From assembly GCA_945869305.1 (NCBI GenBank), contig CAMBOH010000006.1, positions 1 through 45,209 on the forward strand: 45,209 nt of DNA. Direction: 5' to 3'. This document shows positions 1-8,242 of this stretch, in pieces. A model generated the notes under the pieces. It had not been told where the DNA came from. It worked only from the letters and a program-made list of their open reading frames with translations, and ran no database searches. Each line of letters opens with the position of its first letter. The first letter of the stretch is position 1. The DNA comes from an uncultured bacterium (GTDB lineage Bacteria > Bacteroidota > Bacteroidia > Bacteroidales > Bacteroidaceae). Made by a program: the position numbers and the translations under genes.

Positions 1-51
1 GCAGCAAGTAAAAGTCAATACTGCGAGCATTGCGGTGATGATTGTTTTCAT
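1..51 (-). CDS. 5' end of a probable exported protein (signal-peptide-like N-terminus MKTIITAMLAVLTFTCC), truncated by window edge
   Basis: Reverse strand reads ATG at 51 followed by M-K-T-I-I-T-A-M-L-A-V-L-T-F-T-C-C to the window edge; basic then hydrophobic stretch ending in Cys. Confidence 0.4.
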   Translation of the reverse strand, partial: MKTIITAMLAVLTFTCC

Positions 52-130
52 ACGATTGAAGTTATTAGAGTTAGAGTATCTCAACTCCGCAAAGGAATTG
101 AATCATAAACAGTATTCCGATTATACCACC

Positions 131-418
131 TCAACCGAGCGAACCGAAGAATGTCATGTAGAATGGGAAACCACCTGCTATTAGCATGAACACCATACCT
201 AATAAAAAGCCACATACAGCAACAATCATTGCGGTAGGGAATACGGCAGGTTTATCCTTTTTTACATATAGAGCATATATCATGCCGATGAGGGGAAACA
301 GGAACACGATTATCCCCATTAGGGTTGAGAGATGGTCAGAGGTTACATTGCCATCCAAAAAAATATCGCTCAAGAATAAAAGCTTGAGCGATTTATTTTG
401 ATGTTTAGATACTAGCAT
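131..418 (-). CDS. small hypothetical membrane protein (two or three hydrophobic segments)
   Basis: ORF of 95 aa with hydrophobic segments (GIIVFLFPLIGMIYALYV, AMIVAVCGFLLGMVFMLIAG). Confidence 0.5.
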   Translation of the reverse strand: MLVSKHQNKSLKLLFLSDIFLDGNVTSDHLSTLMGIIVFLFPLIGMIYALYVKKDKPAVFPTAMIVAVCGFLLGMVFMLIAGGFPFYMTFFGSLG

Positions 419-429
419 CGCGGATACGC

Positions 430-813
430 TTATGCCATCCTCGTCATAGGTTTAAAACCGAAACCACCTGTAAATCTCGAATATGCAAGCGACAGGGTGT
501 AATCTTGATGAGGCTCAAAGGTAAAAGTATGTTCGGCAGTTCTAAAACCACATTTTACGGTTATTTCAGTGGTAGCCGATGGGATAGGAACATCGACCGA
601 AAAACCGTTTTTGAACGAATACTTACCAACAAGCTGATTGTTTACGTAAAGGTCAACAGATGTATCGGCTAACATCCATTTTCCCTCCCATTCGATGTGT
701 AATGTGCCAAATTCGTCAGAGACGGTAACTTCAATAGGCGCACCACATTGCGGACATACTTTCGCTTTGTCGCTAACTTTCTGTCCACATTCAGAGCATA
801 TAACTAAAGCCAT
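430..813 (-). CDS. zinc-ribbon domain protein
   Basis: N-terminal CSECGQKVSDKAKVCPQCG is a classic double CxxC zinc ribbon. Confidence 0.7.
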   Translation of the reverse strand: MALVICSECGQKVSDKAKVCPQCGAPIEVTVSDEFGTLHIEWEGKWMLADTSVDLYVNNQLVGKYSFKNGFSVDVPIPSATTEITVKCGFRTAEHTFTFEPHQDYTLSLAYSRFTGGFGFKPMTRMA

Positions 814-1181
814 AAGCGTTTCATGCGCTTAGTAGCTCTGTGGGCGCGTTTAATGGTGATTTATCCTGAACAAAATAAGAAAGCGGAGCTACTTCTCACT
901 CACCAACCTCAGTGTGGGCTTCGACTCCCATGAAATACGTGGCAAGTGACGATAGCTCCACTTTGACCGTATATCATGGGATATGACATTACAAGCCAAA
1001 GAGAGCGTACTTTCACCACCATTCCGTATTTCATTGAAGTTGTCGAAGTTTCACTGAGTGGAACGATGCGAAAACGTTTCCTAAATTATGTCCGCTAACC
1101 CCTTGAAGGGGTTGCGACCGCAATGTTAGCAATTTTCTGTGAAAGTAACGCTCTGTTTCTGTAGATATTTACAATACTATT

Positions 1182-1582
1182 CTAAAAATCCAATAAATCG
1201 TAGGCTTCCATTAGTTCATCTTGACGTATGCCGAGGTATATTTTTGTGATTGCTACATTGGAGTGATTAAAAAGCTCTGACAGCTTCACTAATGCCATCT
1301 GTGCGTTCTCTCCACTGCTCTCAAATACTTTCCTGCCAAATGTCTTGCGAAGTGAATGACAGGAAAAGTTCTCAATTTTGAGGTTGTAACGCTTCTTAAT
1401 CTCTTTCAGTCGCACATTGAGGCGTTGGGTAGTCATTACTGTTCCCCGATTGGAGAGGAAACAGGGTTGATTTATGTCACCGACATTGAGAGCTGTGTAG
1501 CACTTGCGGATATAGGTCTGAAAATCTGAATTGACTTTAACGGTTCTGTGCTTGCCTGTTTTTTGCTCGTTGAGCGTATTTT
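1182..1582 (-). pseudogene. truncated tyrosine recombinase/integrase (catalytic C-terminal part only)
   Basis: The frame of ORF 1182..1436 continues upstream without a stop to about 1582 (TLNEQKTGKHRTVKVNSDFQTYIRKCYTALNVGDINQPCFLSNRGTV-MTTQRLNVR...); HSLRKTFGRK, FNHSNVAITKIYLGI match R / H / Y catalytic boxes; an in-frame TAA lies at the junction with the adjacent repeat; no N-terminal domain. Confidence 0.75.
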
Positions 1583-1935
1583 ACTCTTGTAAAAATCCTT
1601 CAACCCTTCAGCCGACCCTTCATTATCGTTGATACTCAGAAGGAAAATGGCTGAAGGGTTTTGTTGTCAAACCCTTCAGGAAGTTTCAGCCTGAGCAGGT
1701 AGCCTTCAGCGTCCACACTTCTGTCGTACCCTCCCGATTCATGACCTACAAGTCCGGGCTTTGGCGCAACAATCCGCCGAGTTGTCACGTCTGGCCCAGC
1801 CTCCGTTCTTTCTGCCCTCGGCCTTGTCGTGGATGGCCCTGTAAAACCGGGATTCGGGCTTTCTGCGTATAACAGCTGAGCTTATTCCAGCGAATTGTAG
1901 TACTAACGACAGAGAGAACAGGCAGGAATCCTGTT

Positions 1936-2005
1936 TATTATCGTTCAGGTAGGTAGAATATCTACATATTGTCGTTCAGGCAAGTGTAATATCTACCTAT
2001 TGACG
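1936..2005. repeat. degenerate ~31-bp tandem repeat (TATTRTCGTTCAGGYARGTRKAATATCTAC)
   Basis: tattatcgttcaggtaggtagaatatctaca / tattgtcgttcaggcaagtgtaatatctacc / tattgacgtttaagcaggcag. Confidence 0.75.
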
Positions 2006-2008
2006 TTT

Positions 2009-2150
2009 AAGCAGGCAGGATGCCTGCTCCCCCAGTGCTGCATCGCTTGAAATTGGCTTGACCACAGCAGGCAGGATGCCTGCTCTCCCAGTGCTGCATC
2101 ACTTGAAATTGGCTTGGCCACAGCAGGCAGGATGCCTGCTCTCCCAGTGC
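2009..2150. repeat. ~55-bp tandem repeat, about 2.5 units (GCAGGCAGGATGCCTGCTCTCCCAGTGCTGCATCRCTTGAAATTGGCTTGRCCACA)
   Basis: Three occurrences of gcaggcaggatgcctgctc(c/t)cccagtg separated by gcatc(g/a)cttgaaattggcttg(a/g)ccaca. Confidence 0.85.
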
Positions 2151-2325
2151 ACCGTCGCCACCTATCAGCTTCGTGTCAGGCTGAAGGGTTGGCTGAAGGG
2201 GCTGAAGGGTTTGAAACACAAACCCTTCAGCCATTTTCCCTTTGAGTATCAACGAAAATGAAGGGTTGGCTGAAGGGTTGAAGGATTTTTGCGGCTTTAA
2301 AAAAGCGTATATAAGGGGGCACTTT

Positions 2326-3306
2326 CTACCGCTCCATGTCCAGCTCTTGCTTGCGCTGTTGCCGAAGTTGCCAGGTGTTGTAGAGGTTATGCCAAATGCT
2401 GTAGAAACCGCCGGCCAATGAGGTTACAGGATTCAGGAAGGTGTAGCCCATCCAAATGGCAAACACGGTGTTCTTCTGCCCCAATGCCTGACTGGTGCTG
2501 ACCAGACGGTTGCAATGCCGCCCTATGGTGTGGCCCAACCAAAATTGCAGTATGCAGCAAAGCAGCGAGGCCAGTGCTATGCCGCCCAATTCGATGGGTG
2601 GATGGGTCGGGTGGACAATGCTGCGCGTGGTCACGGCGATGGCGATGCTCAGCGAAACGGCCCACAAGTAGAATGCAAGTCCGGGAAAGGATAGCAGCTT
2701 GCGGTGGAGGGCAGGAAGGGCGAAACGTACCACTTGGGCTGCCAGCAACGGACAGATCAGCAGCGGGAAGACCTTGGCAAGGATGCACTGGAAGGCTTGC
2801 CAGAACTGCATGTCGTGTTGCTCGCGGATGAGCGGTACGAACAAGGGTACCAGCACTGACACGGCGAGATTGATGAGTAGGGTGTACATGGTGACATCGG
2901 CTGCATCGCCCTTGAGCTTTTGCGTCACTACGGTTGCCGCTGTGGCTGTGGGGCAGATGAGGCACAGCAAGGCTCCCTGCAGGGCTACGCTCACCCCTTC
3001 GGACGGATGGCAGAAATGGATGGCCAGACAGATGAGGGCAAAGGTGCCGCACTGGAAGAGCAGGAGCCACAGGTGGCTGAGCCGAAACCGAAGGGTGCGG
3101 CAGTCAATCTTGCAGAACGACAGGAAGAGCATGGAAAAGATGAGTACGGGCTGTACGATGGCTACGGTGGGTTCTGCCCAGGGCCGTGTGGCGTCGAACA
3201 ACGGGCAGTTGGCATAGAGCAGGTAAGCCAGCATACCGGTGAGAATAGAGATGGGGAGTGTCCAGTTCCTGATGAATTGCAGGGCAGTGTTTGTGTTGCT
3301 TTTCAT
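2326..3306 (-). CDS. bile acid:sodium symporter (BASS/SBF)-like transporter
   Basis: Polytopic membrane protein; ALLCLICPTATAATVVTQKLKGDA and QALGQKNTVFAIWMGYTFLNPVTSLAGGFYSIWHN segments resemble the BASS fold; start chosen at internal Met (MKSNTNT). Confidence 0.7.
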   Translation of the reverse strand: MKSNTNTALQFIRNWTLPISILTGMLAYLLYANCPLFDATRPWAEPTVAIVQPVLIFSMLFLSFCKIDCRTLRFRLSHLWLLLFQCGTFALICLAIHFCHPSEGVSVALQGALLCLICPTATAATVVTQKLKGDAADVTMYTLLINLAVSVLVPLFVPLIREQHDMQFWQAFQCILAKVFPLLICPLLAAQVVRFALPALHRKLLSFPGLAFYLWAVSLSIAIAVTTRSIVHPTHPPIELGGIALASLLCCILQFWLGHTIGRHCNRLVSTSQALGQKNTVFAIWMGYTFLNPVTSLAGGFYSIWHNLYNTWQLRQQRKQELDMER

Positions 3307-3361
3307 TGTCACAATATGCGTAACTCGGGTTGTTGGGGTTGACTCCTTCACAGTGATGCGT

Positions 3362-3394
3362 ACAGCAGGTCTTTGCCTGCGCTCCCAGTGGGAG
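3362..3394. repeat. copy of dispersed GCAGG...CCTGCGCTCCCAGTG repeat in the recG/transporter intergenic gap
   Basis: acagcaggtctttgcctgcgctcccagtgg matches the core of the 2009-2150 repeat. Confidence 0.5.
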
Positions 3395-5494
3395 TCAGGA
3401 TATGGCCGAAAAGTTGATTCGCGTTTTCTTCAGCCGTTGAAGATGTTGCCACATGGTCTGATGTTGGGGGAGGTTTTCGGCCGGGTCGGCCAGCAGTACA
3501 TCGGCAGCAGCCTGTCGGGCGACCTCCATCAGTTCGCGGTCCTTCACGAGGTGGGCAATCTTCAGGTCAAAGGGCATGCCGCTTTGCGCTGTTCCCTCCA
3601 GGTCGCCGGGTCCGCGCAGTTTCATGTCCTCTTCGGCAATCACAAAGCCGTCGGTGGTGTCGACCATTACCTGCATACGGCGGCGGGTCAGGTCGCTGAG
3701 ACGGTTTTCGGTCATCAGGATGCAGTAGGACTGGTCGGCTCCCCGCCCTACCCTGCCCCTTAGCTGGTGTAGCTGGGCCAGTCCGAAGCGTTCGGCATTC
3801 TCAATGACCATGACCGAGGCATTGGGCACGTTTACGCCCACTTCAATGACTGTGGTGGACACCAGCAGATGGGTGTTGCCACACTTGAACTGCTGCATGG
3901 CCGCTTCCTTTTCGGCCGGTTTCATCTTGCCATGCACCATGCCTACGCGAAATTCGGGAAAGGTGTCAACCAGCTGGTTATAGCCCGTTTCGAGGTCGCG
4001 CAGGTTCTGTTTCTCGTTTTCCTTGATGAGCGGATAGACCACGTATGCCTGCCTGCCCTCACGCAGCTGGTGGCGAATGCCTTCGACCAACTTGTGACGG
4101 TCAGCCTGACGGTAATGAAGGGTCTGTATGGGTTTGCGTCCAGGGGGGAGTTCGTCAATGACGCTCACGTCGAGGTCACCATAGACCGTCATGGCCAAGG
4201 TGCGGGGGATGGGTGTGGCAGTCATGACCAGAATGTGGGGCGGACGCACATTCTTCTGCCACAACATGGCCCGCTGCTTGACACCGAAACGGTGTTGCTC
4301 GTCGATGACCACAAAACCGAGGTTGAGAAACGACACGGTAGGCTCAATGAGCGCATGTGTTCCCACCAGGATGTTTACCGAACCGTCGGCCACGCCTTGC
4401 ATCACTGCCTTCCGCTGTTTGCCCTTGACTGCGCCCGTGAGCAATGCCACCCGCACAGGATGGTCGTTCAGATAGCCCGTGAGCGAGGCATAATGCTGTT
4501 CGGCCAGAATTTCGGTGGGGGCCATGATGCAGGCCTGAAAGTTGTTGTCTGTGGCCAGCAGGCAGCACAGCAGTGCTACCATGGTCTTGCCGCTCCCTAC
4601 ATCGCCCTGCAGCAGGCGGTTCATTTGTCGCCCGGTGGCAAGGTCGGCTCTGATTTCGCGTATCACGCGCTTCTGAGCTCCGGTCAGCTCGAAGGGCATG
4701 CTGTGGTGGTAGAAGTCGAGGAAGTGGCTGCCTACACGCAGGAAGGGGAATCCTTGGGTGTTCTGGCGGCGGGACTGGCTGTAACGCAGGATGTCGAGTT
4801 GCAGGAAGAAGAGTTCTTCAAACTTGAAACGGCGCGTGGCATCGGGCAAATCGGTTGCCTGGCCAGGATGGTGCAGGGTGTGTAATGCCTGCATGAAGGG
4901 CTGCAGGTTATAGCGGGTGCGCAGGTATTCGGGCAGCGGGTCGGACAGCGGATGGCCCTGGACCATTTCGAAGGCGCGCTGCACCAGTTCGGCCAGCGTG
5001 TGGGATGTGACCCCCTGCTTCTTCATGCGTTCACTGGTGTGGTAGTGTGGCTGCATGGTGAGCGGATAGTCACTGGCTGCATCGGCATCTTCGAGTTCGG
5101 GATGGGCTATGTTCAGGCGTCCGTTGAACCAGGCGGGTTTGCCCAGCAGGAGGTAGGTGTGGTTGTAGAGCAGGCGCTTGTCCCACATGCGCAGGCTGTT
5201 GAACCACACGAGCTCGACCATTCCCGTTCCATCCGAAAACAGGGCCGTGAGCCGTTCGCGGCGACCACTTCCCTCCACATTCTTGGCCACCACCTGCCCT
5301 TTGAGCAGCACATAAGGCATACCCTCCACCAGATTGCTGATGGAGTGTATCACACTGCGGTCAATGTATTTGTAGGGAAAATGGTAGAGCAAGTCGCGCA
5401 GTGTGAAGATGTTCAGCTCTTCACCCAGCAACTTGGCCCGCAAGGGGCCTACGCCCTTGACATACTTGATGTCGGTTTGCAGGATGGGGTCCAT
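3395..5494 (-). CDS. recG: ATP-dependent DNA helicase RecG
   Basis: Wedge/OB N-terminus (YVKGVGPLRAKLLGEELNIFTLRDLLYHFPYKYIDRS), GDVGSGKTMVALLC, DEQHRFGVKQR, MTATPIPRTLAMT, QLRGRVGRG. Confidence 0.98.
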   Translation of the reverse strand: MDPILQTDIKYVKGVGPLRAKLLGEELNIFTLRDLLYHFPYKYIDRSVIHSISNLVEGMPYVLLKGQVVAKNVEGSGRRERLTALFSDGTGMVELVWFNSLRMWDKRLLYNHTYLLLGKPAWFNGRLNIAHPELEDADAASDYPLTMQPHYHTSERMKKQGVTSHTLAELVQRAFEMVQGHPLSDPLPEYLRTRYNLQPFMQALHTLHHPGQATDLPDATRRFKFEELFFLQLDILRYSQSRRQNTQGFPFLRVGSHFLDFYHHSMPFELTGAQKRVIREIRADLATGRQMNRLLQGDVGSGKTMVALLCCLLATDNNFQACIMAPTEILAEQHYASLTGYLNDHPVRVALLTGAVKGKQRKAVMQGVADGSVNILVGTHALIEPTVSFLNLGFVVIDEQHRFGVKQRAMLWQKNVRPPHILVMTATPIPRTLAMTVYGDLDVSVIDELPPGRKPIQTLHYRQADRHKLVEGIRHQLREGRQAYVVYPLIKENEKQNLRDLETGYNQLVDTFPEFRVGMVHGKMKPAEKEAAMQQFKCGNTHLLVSTTVIEVGVNVPNASVMVIENAERFGLAQLHQLRGRVGRGADQSYCILMTENRLSDLTRRRMQVMVDTTDGFVIAEEDMKLRGPGDLEGTAQSGMPFDLKIAHLVKDRELMEVARQAAADVLLADPAENLPQHQTMWQHLQRLKKTRINFSAIS

Positions 5495-5526
5495 GGTCGG
5501 TGTCGACAGGGTTCAGGCCCGCCGGT

Positions 5527-6111
5527 TCAGAATTTCAGATTGGCCACTATGTTGCCGGGCATACCTTCGTAGCACATGCTGCGAATCACATTGTCGACAT
5601 TGGCGGGTTCCTTCACCAAACGTTTGGCGATGGCACTGGCAAAAAGGTGTGTGGCGGCCGGTCCGCAGCCAGTAATGATATTGTCGTGTTCGACCACATA
5701 GGCATTGCTGTGGTAAATGGCACCTTCCAGATAGTGCTGCATGCCGGGGTAGATGGTGGCATGTTTGCCCTTGAGAATGCCCGCAGCGGCCAGAGCCATG
5801 GGGGCGGCACAGATGGCTGCGATAATGGAACCCTGGATGTACTGCTGTTGCAGGGCAAGCCGCAGCACCGTGTTGGCGGTTATGGTTTCGGCTCCCTTCA
5901 GGCCGCCGGGCAACACCAGTGCATCGCAGAAGTCCAGATGGTTCTTACGGAAGAGGCTGTCGGCCTTGACTACTGCGCCGTGTGCGCTGGTTACAACGCG
6001 CTTGCCGGTAATGCTTAAAGACTGCACCTGCAAACCACAGCGGCGCAGGATGTCGGCTGTGCCGAGAGCTTCAATGTCTTCAAAACCGTCGGCTAAGATC
6101 AGATAAATCAT
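5527..6111 (-). CDS. DJ-1/PfpI (ThiJ) family protein
   Basis: MIYLILADGFEDIEALGTADILRRCG...DALVLPGGLKGAE...AAICAAPMALAAAGILKGKHAT: nucleophile elbow AICAAP typical of DJ-1. Confidence 0.93.
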   Translation of the reverse strand: MIYLILADGFEDIEALGTADILRRCGLQVQSLSITGKRVVTSAHGAVVKADSLFRKNHLDFCDALVLPGGLKGAETITANTVLRLALQQQYIQGSIIAAICAAPMALAAAGILKGKHATIYPGMQHYLEGAIYHSNAYVVEHDNIITGCGPAATHLFASAIAKRLVKEPANVDNVIRSMCYEGMPGNIVANLKF

Positions 6112-6261
6112 ATGTTATAATAATAATGTGTGGTACGTTATGTAGAGAAGTTGATGGTTGAAGCGTTCTTGGTTTAGCCCGCCGAGCGGATGATTGCTGC
6201 ACGCTACGGCAACCTGATGAGCATTAAACTCTAAACTCCTCTAATCGACTCTCAACTTCTT

Positions 6262-6975
6262 TTATTCCAGACACTTGAGATAGAGGGCAATGGTCTGCTT
6301 CAGACCCAGATAGAGGGCGTCGCTGATGAGTGCATGTCCGATGCTCACCTCATCAGTCCAGGGTATGCAACGGTGATAATAGGCCAGATTGTCGAGGCTC
6401 AGGTCGTGGCCGGCATTCAGCCCCAGTCCCCATTCGCGGCAATAGCGTGCTGTTTCGATAAAGGGGGCAATGGCCTTGGCGCGGTCAGCGGCATAGCCTG
6501 AGGCATAAGGCTCGGTGTACAGTTCGACACGGTCGGCTCCAGCCTTGAGGGCATATTCAGCCATTTCGGGCTCGGGAGCGATGAACAGGCTGGTGCGAAT
6601 GCCAGCTTCGTTGAAGCGTCCGACCGTTTGTTGCAGGAAGTCGAGATGGCTGCGGGTGTCCCAGCCGGCATTCGAAGTGAGTTGTCCGGGCTTGTCGGGC
6701 ACCAGTGTGACTTGGGCTGGCCGTACAGAGAGTACCAGGTCGCAAAATTCGGGTGAGGGATAGCCCTCGATATTGAACTCTGTGGTCAGTCGGGGCTTCA
6801 GGGCAAGCACATCGGAGCGACGTATGTGCCGCTCGTCGGGTCGAGGATGTACGGTAATGCCTTGTGCGCCGTATCGTTCGCAGTCTAAGGCTACCTGAAG
6901 AACATCCGGGTTGTTGCCTCCCCGCGCATTGCGCAAAGTGGCCACTTTGTTGATGTTTACACTTAAATTTGTCAT
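6262..6975 (-). CDS. pdxJ: pyridoxine 5'-phosphate synthase
   Basis: [53 protein letters not shown]... characteristic PdxJ N-terminus. Confidence 0.97.
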   Translation of the reverse strand: MTNLSVNINKVATLRNARGGNNPDVLQVALDCERYGAQGITVHPRPDERHIRRSDVLALKPRLTTEFNIEGYPSPEFCDLVLSVRPAQVTLVPDKPGQLTSNAGWDTRSHLDFLQQTVGRFNEAGIRTSLFIAPEPEMAEYALKAGADRVELYTEPYASGYAADRAKAIAPFIETARYCREWGLGLNAGHDLSLDNLAYYHRCIPWTDEVSIGHALISDALYLGLKQTIALYLKCLE

Positions 6976-7005
6976 AAATCTCCGCTGTTATCCCACAAAA
7001 ATAGG

Positions 7006-7013
7006 TACATTTG
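7006..7013 (+). promoter_or_regulatory. candidate TAnnTTTG -7 box (tacatttg), towards nadK
   Basis: Perfect TAnnTTTG match followed by GC; left half of a 10-bp perfect inverted repeat; -33 element weak. Confidence 0.5.
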
Positions 7014-7039
7014 CGGGCTTTCGTTTAGTTTACGGCGGG

Positions 7040-7047
7040 CAAATGTA
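7040..7047 (-). promoter_or_regulatory. candidate TAnnTTTG -7 box (reverse-strand TACATTTG), towards pdxJ
   Basis: caaatgta on + = TACATTTG on -; located ~65 nt upstream of the pdxJ start; right half of the inverted repeat. Confidence 0.55.
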
Positions 7048-7073
7048 CAACTTTGTATGCTTTTTGAAGAAAG

Positions 7074-7190
7074 CCATGCCGTAATTTTAAGGCATACGGC
7101 TATGGTTTTAGGTTTTTTTGACTATGCCGTACTTAAAAATGCTGAAAGGAGCAGACGAAATCTCTGTCAAGGTCCTCCCCCTTGGCAGCA
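7074..7190 (+). promoter_or_regulatory. structured nadK 5' leader (candidate cis-regulatory RNA)
   Basis: ccatgccgta (7074-7083), tacggctatgg (7095-7105) and ctatgccgta (7122-7131) allow competing pairings; followed by a 9-bp hairpin ctgtcaagg-tcctccc-ccttggcag (7164-7188). Confidence 0.4.
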
Positions 7191-7222
7191 TTCGCACAAA
7201 CGCAACAACCCCATAAACGGAC

Positions 7223-8113
7223 ATGGACTATTCGCACTTATGTTTTGCCCTCTTCGGCAATGTATACCAGACCAAGAAGAACCAATATGTGGCCTCCATA
7301 TTGCAAAAGTTGTCAGACTTGCACGTGAATGTGTTGATTGAGTCAGCCTTTGCAACTTTTCTGGAGCGTCAGCTGGGCATGCAAGTGTGCGACTACAGGC
7401 GGTTCGGCACAGACGAAACGTTTGTTGCCGATGCGATCATTTCCATTGGTGGTGACGGTACTTTTCTGGGCACTGCCGCCAAGATGGGTACGGCCGGCAT
7501 CCCGATTTTGGGCATCAACACCGGGCGGCTTGGCTTTCTGGCCGACGTTTCGCCCGAAGTTATCGGACCTTCGCTCGAATCACTCTGTCAGGGCAATTAT
7601 GTGGTGGAGAAGCGCACAGTGCTGCAGGTGTCCCACAACATGGGGATGGACAACTTCCATCCGTTTGCGCTCAATGAGGTGGCCGTGTTGAAACATGACA
7701 ACTCGTCATTGATAGAAATAGCCACCTATGTAGACAACAACTACCTGACCACTTATCTGGCCGACGGCCTGATAGTGGCTACCCCCACAGGCTCTACCGG
7801 CTATTCGCTGAGTGTAGGCGGTCCGATTCTTACCCCACAGTCGGGCACCTTCTGTCTGGCCCCCGTGGCTCCCCACAGCCTTTCGGTGCGCCCCGTGGTG
7901 GTGCGCGATGATGTGGAGATACGCCTGCACATCCGTAGCCGCAGCCACAATTTCCTGCTTTCGGCCGACGGACGCAGCCTGTCGCTGCCCGAGACGGCTG
8001 TGGTCACGGTTCGCCGTGCCGCCCATACGGTCAAGGTCATCAAAATAGAGCATATGCACTTTTTCGACACACTGCGCGACAAGATGATGTGGGGTGCCGA
8101 CCAGCGCAATTAG
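7223..8113 (+). CDS. nadK: NAD kinase
   Basis: ISIGGDGTFLGTAAKMG, GINTGRLGFLADV, ATPTGSTGYSLSVGGPIL signature motifs. Confidence 0.97.
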   Translation: MDYSHLCFALFGNVYQTKKNQYVASILQKLSDLHVNVLIESAFATFLERQLGMQVCDYRRFGTDETFVADAIISIGGDGTFLGTAAKMGTAGIPILGINTGRLGFLADVSPEVIGPSLESLCQGNYVVEKRTVLQVSHNMGMDNFHPFALNEVAVLKHDNSSLIEIATYVDNNYLTTYLADGLIVATPTGSTGYSLSVGGPILTPQSGTFCLAPVAPHSLSVRPVVVRDDVEIRLHIRSRSHNFLLSADGRSLSLPETAVVTVRRAAHTVKVIKIEHMHFFDTLRDKMMWGADQRN

Positions 8114-8242
8114 TGCTCAGAGTGCCGGCCGTCGGCGAACCTGCTCCCCTTCGCGATAGGGGATTCGTGTAGTCGTCCGCTGTCGGGGACAGCAGCCCTG
8201 TCCTCCTGTGTGACAAGTGTAGTCAAACCCATTGCAAACCTC

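Larger units (their letters stand above)
1591..2291. repeat. inverted-repeat-bounded element; arms about 1591-1695 and 2178-2291
   Basis: Left arm aaaaatccttcaacccttcagccgacccttcattatcgttgatactcagaaggaaaatggctgaagggttt is nearly the reverse complement of right arm aaacccttcagccattttccctttgagtatcaacgaaaatgaagggttggctgaagggttgaaggattttt. Confidence 0.85.

Noticed and set aside
1099-1116. aaccccttgaaggggtt hairpin as a possible tRNA/attachment site
   Set aside because: Simple palindrome with no tRNA cloverleaf or T-loop consensus nearby; at most a terminator-like stem.
1936-2150. Possible CRISPR array
   Set aside because: Units are directly contiguous or separated by repeated (not unique) sequence, fewer than four units, and no cas genes in the window.
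7057-7341. 94-aa plus-strand ORF overlapping the nadK leader and start
   Set aside because: Overlaps the nadK start in another frame and has no recognisable domain; better explained as leader sequence.
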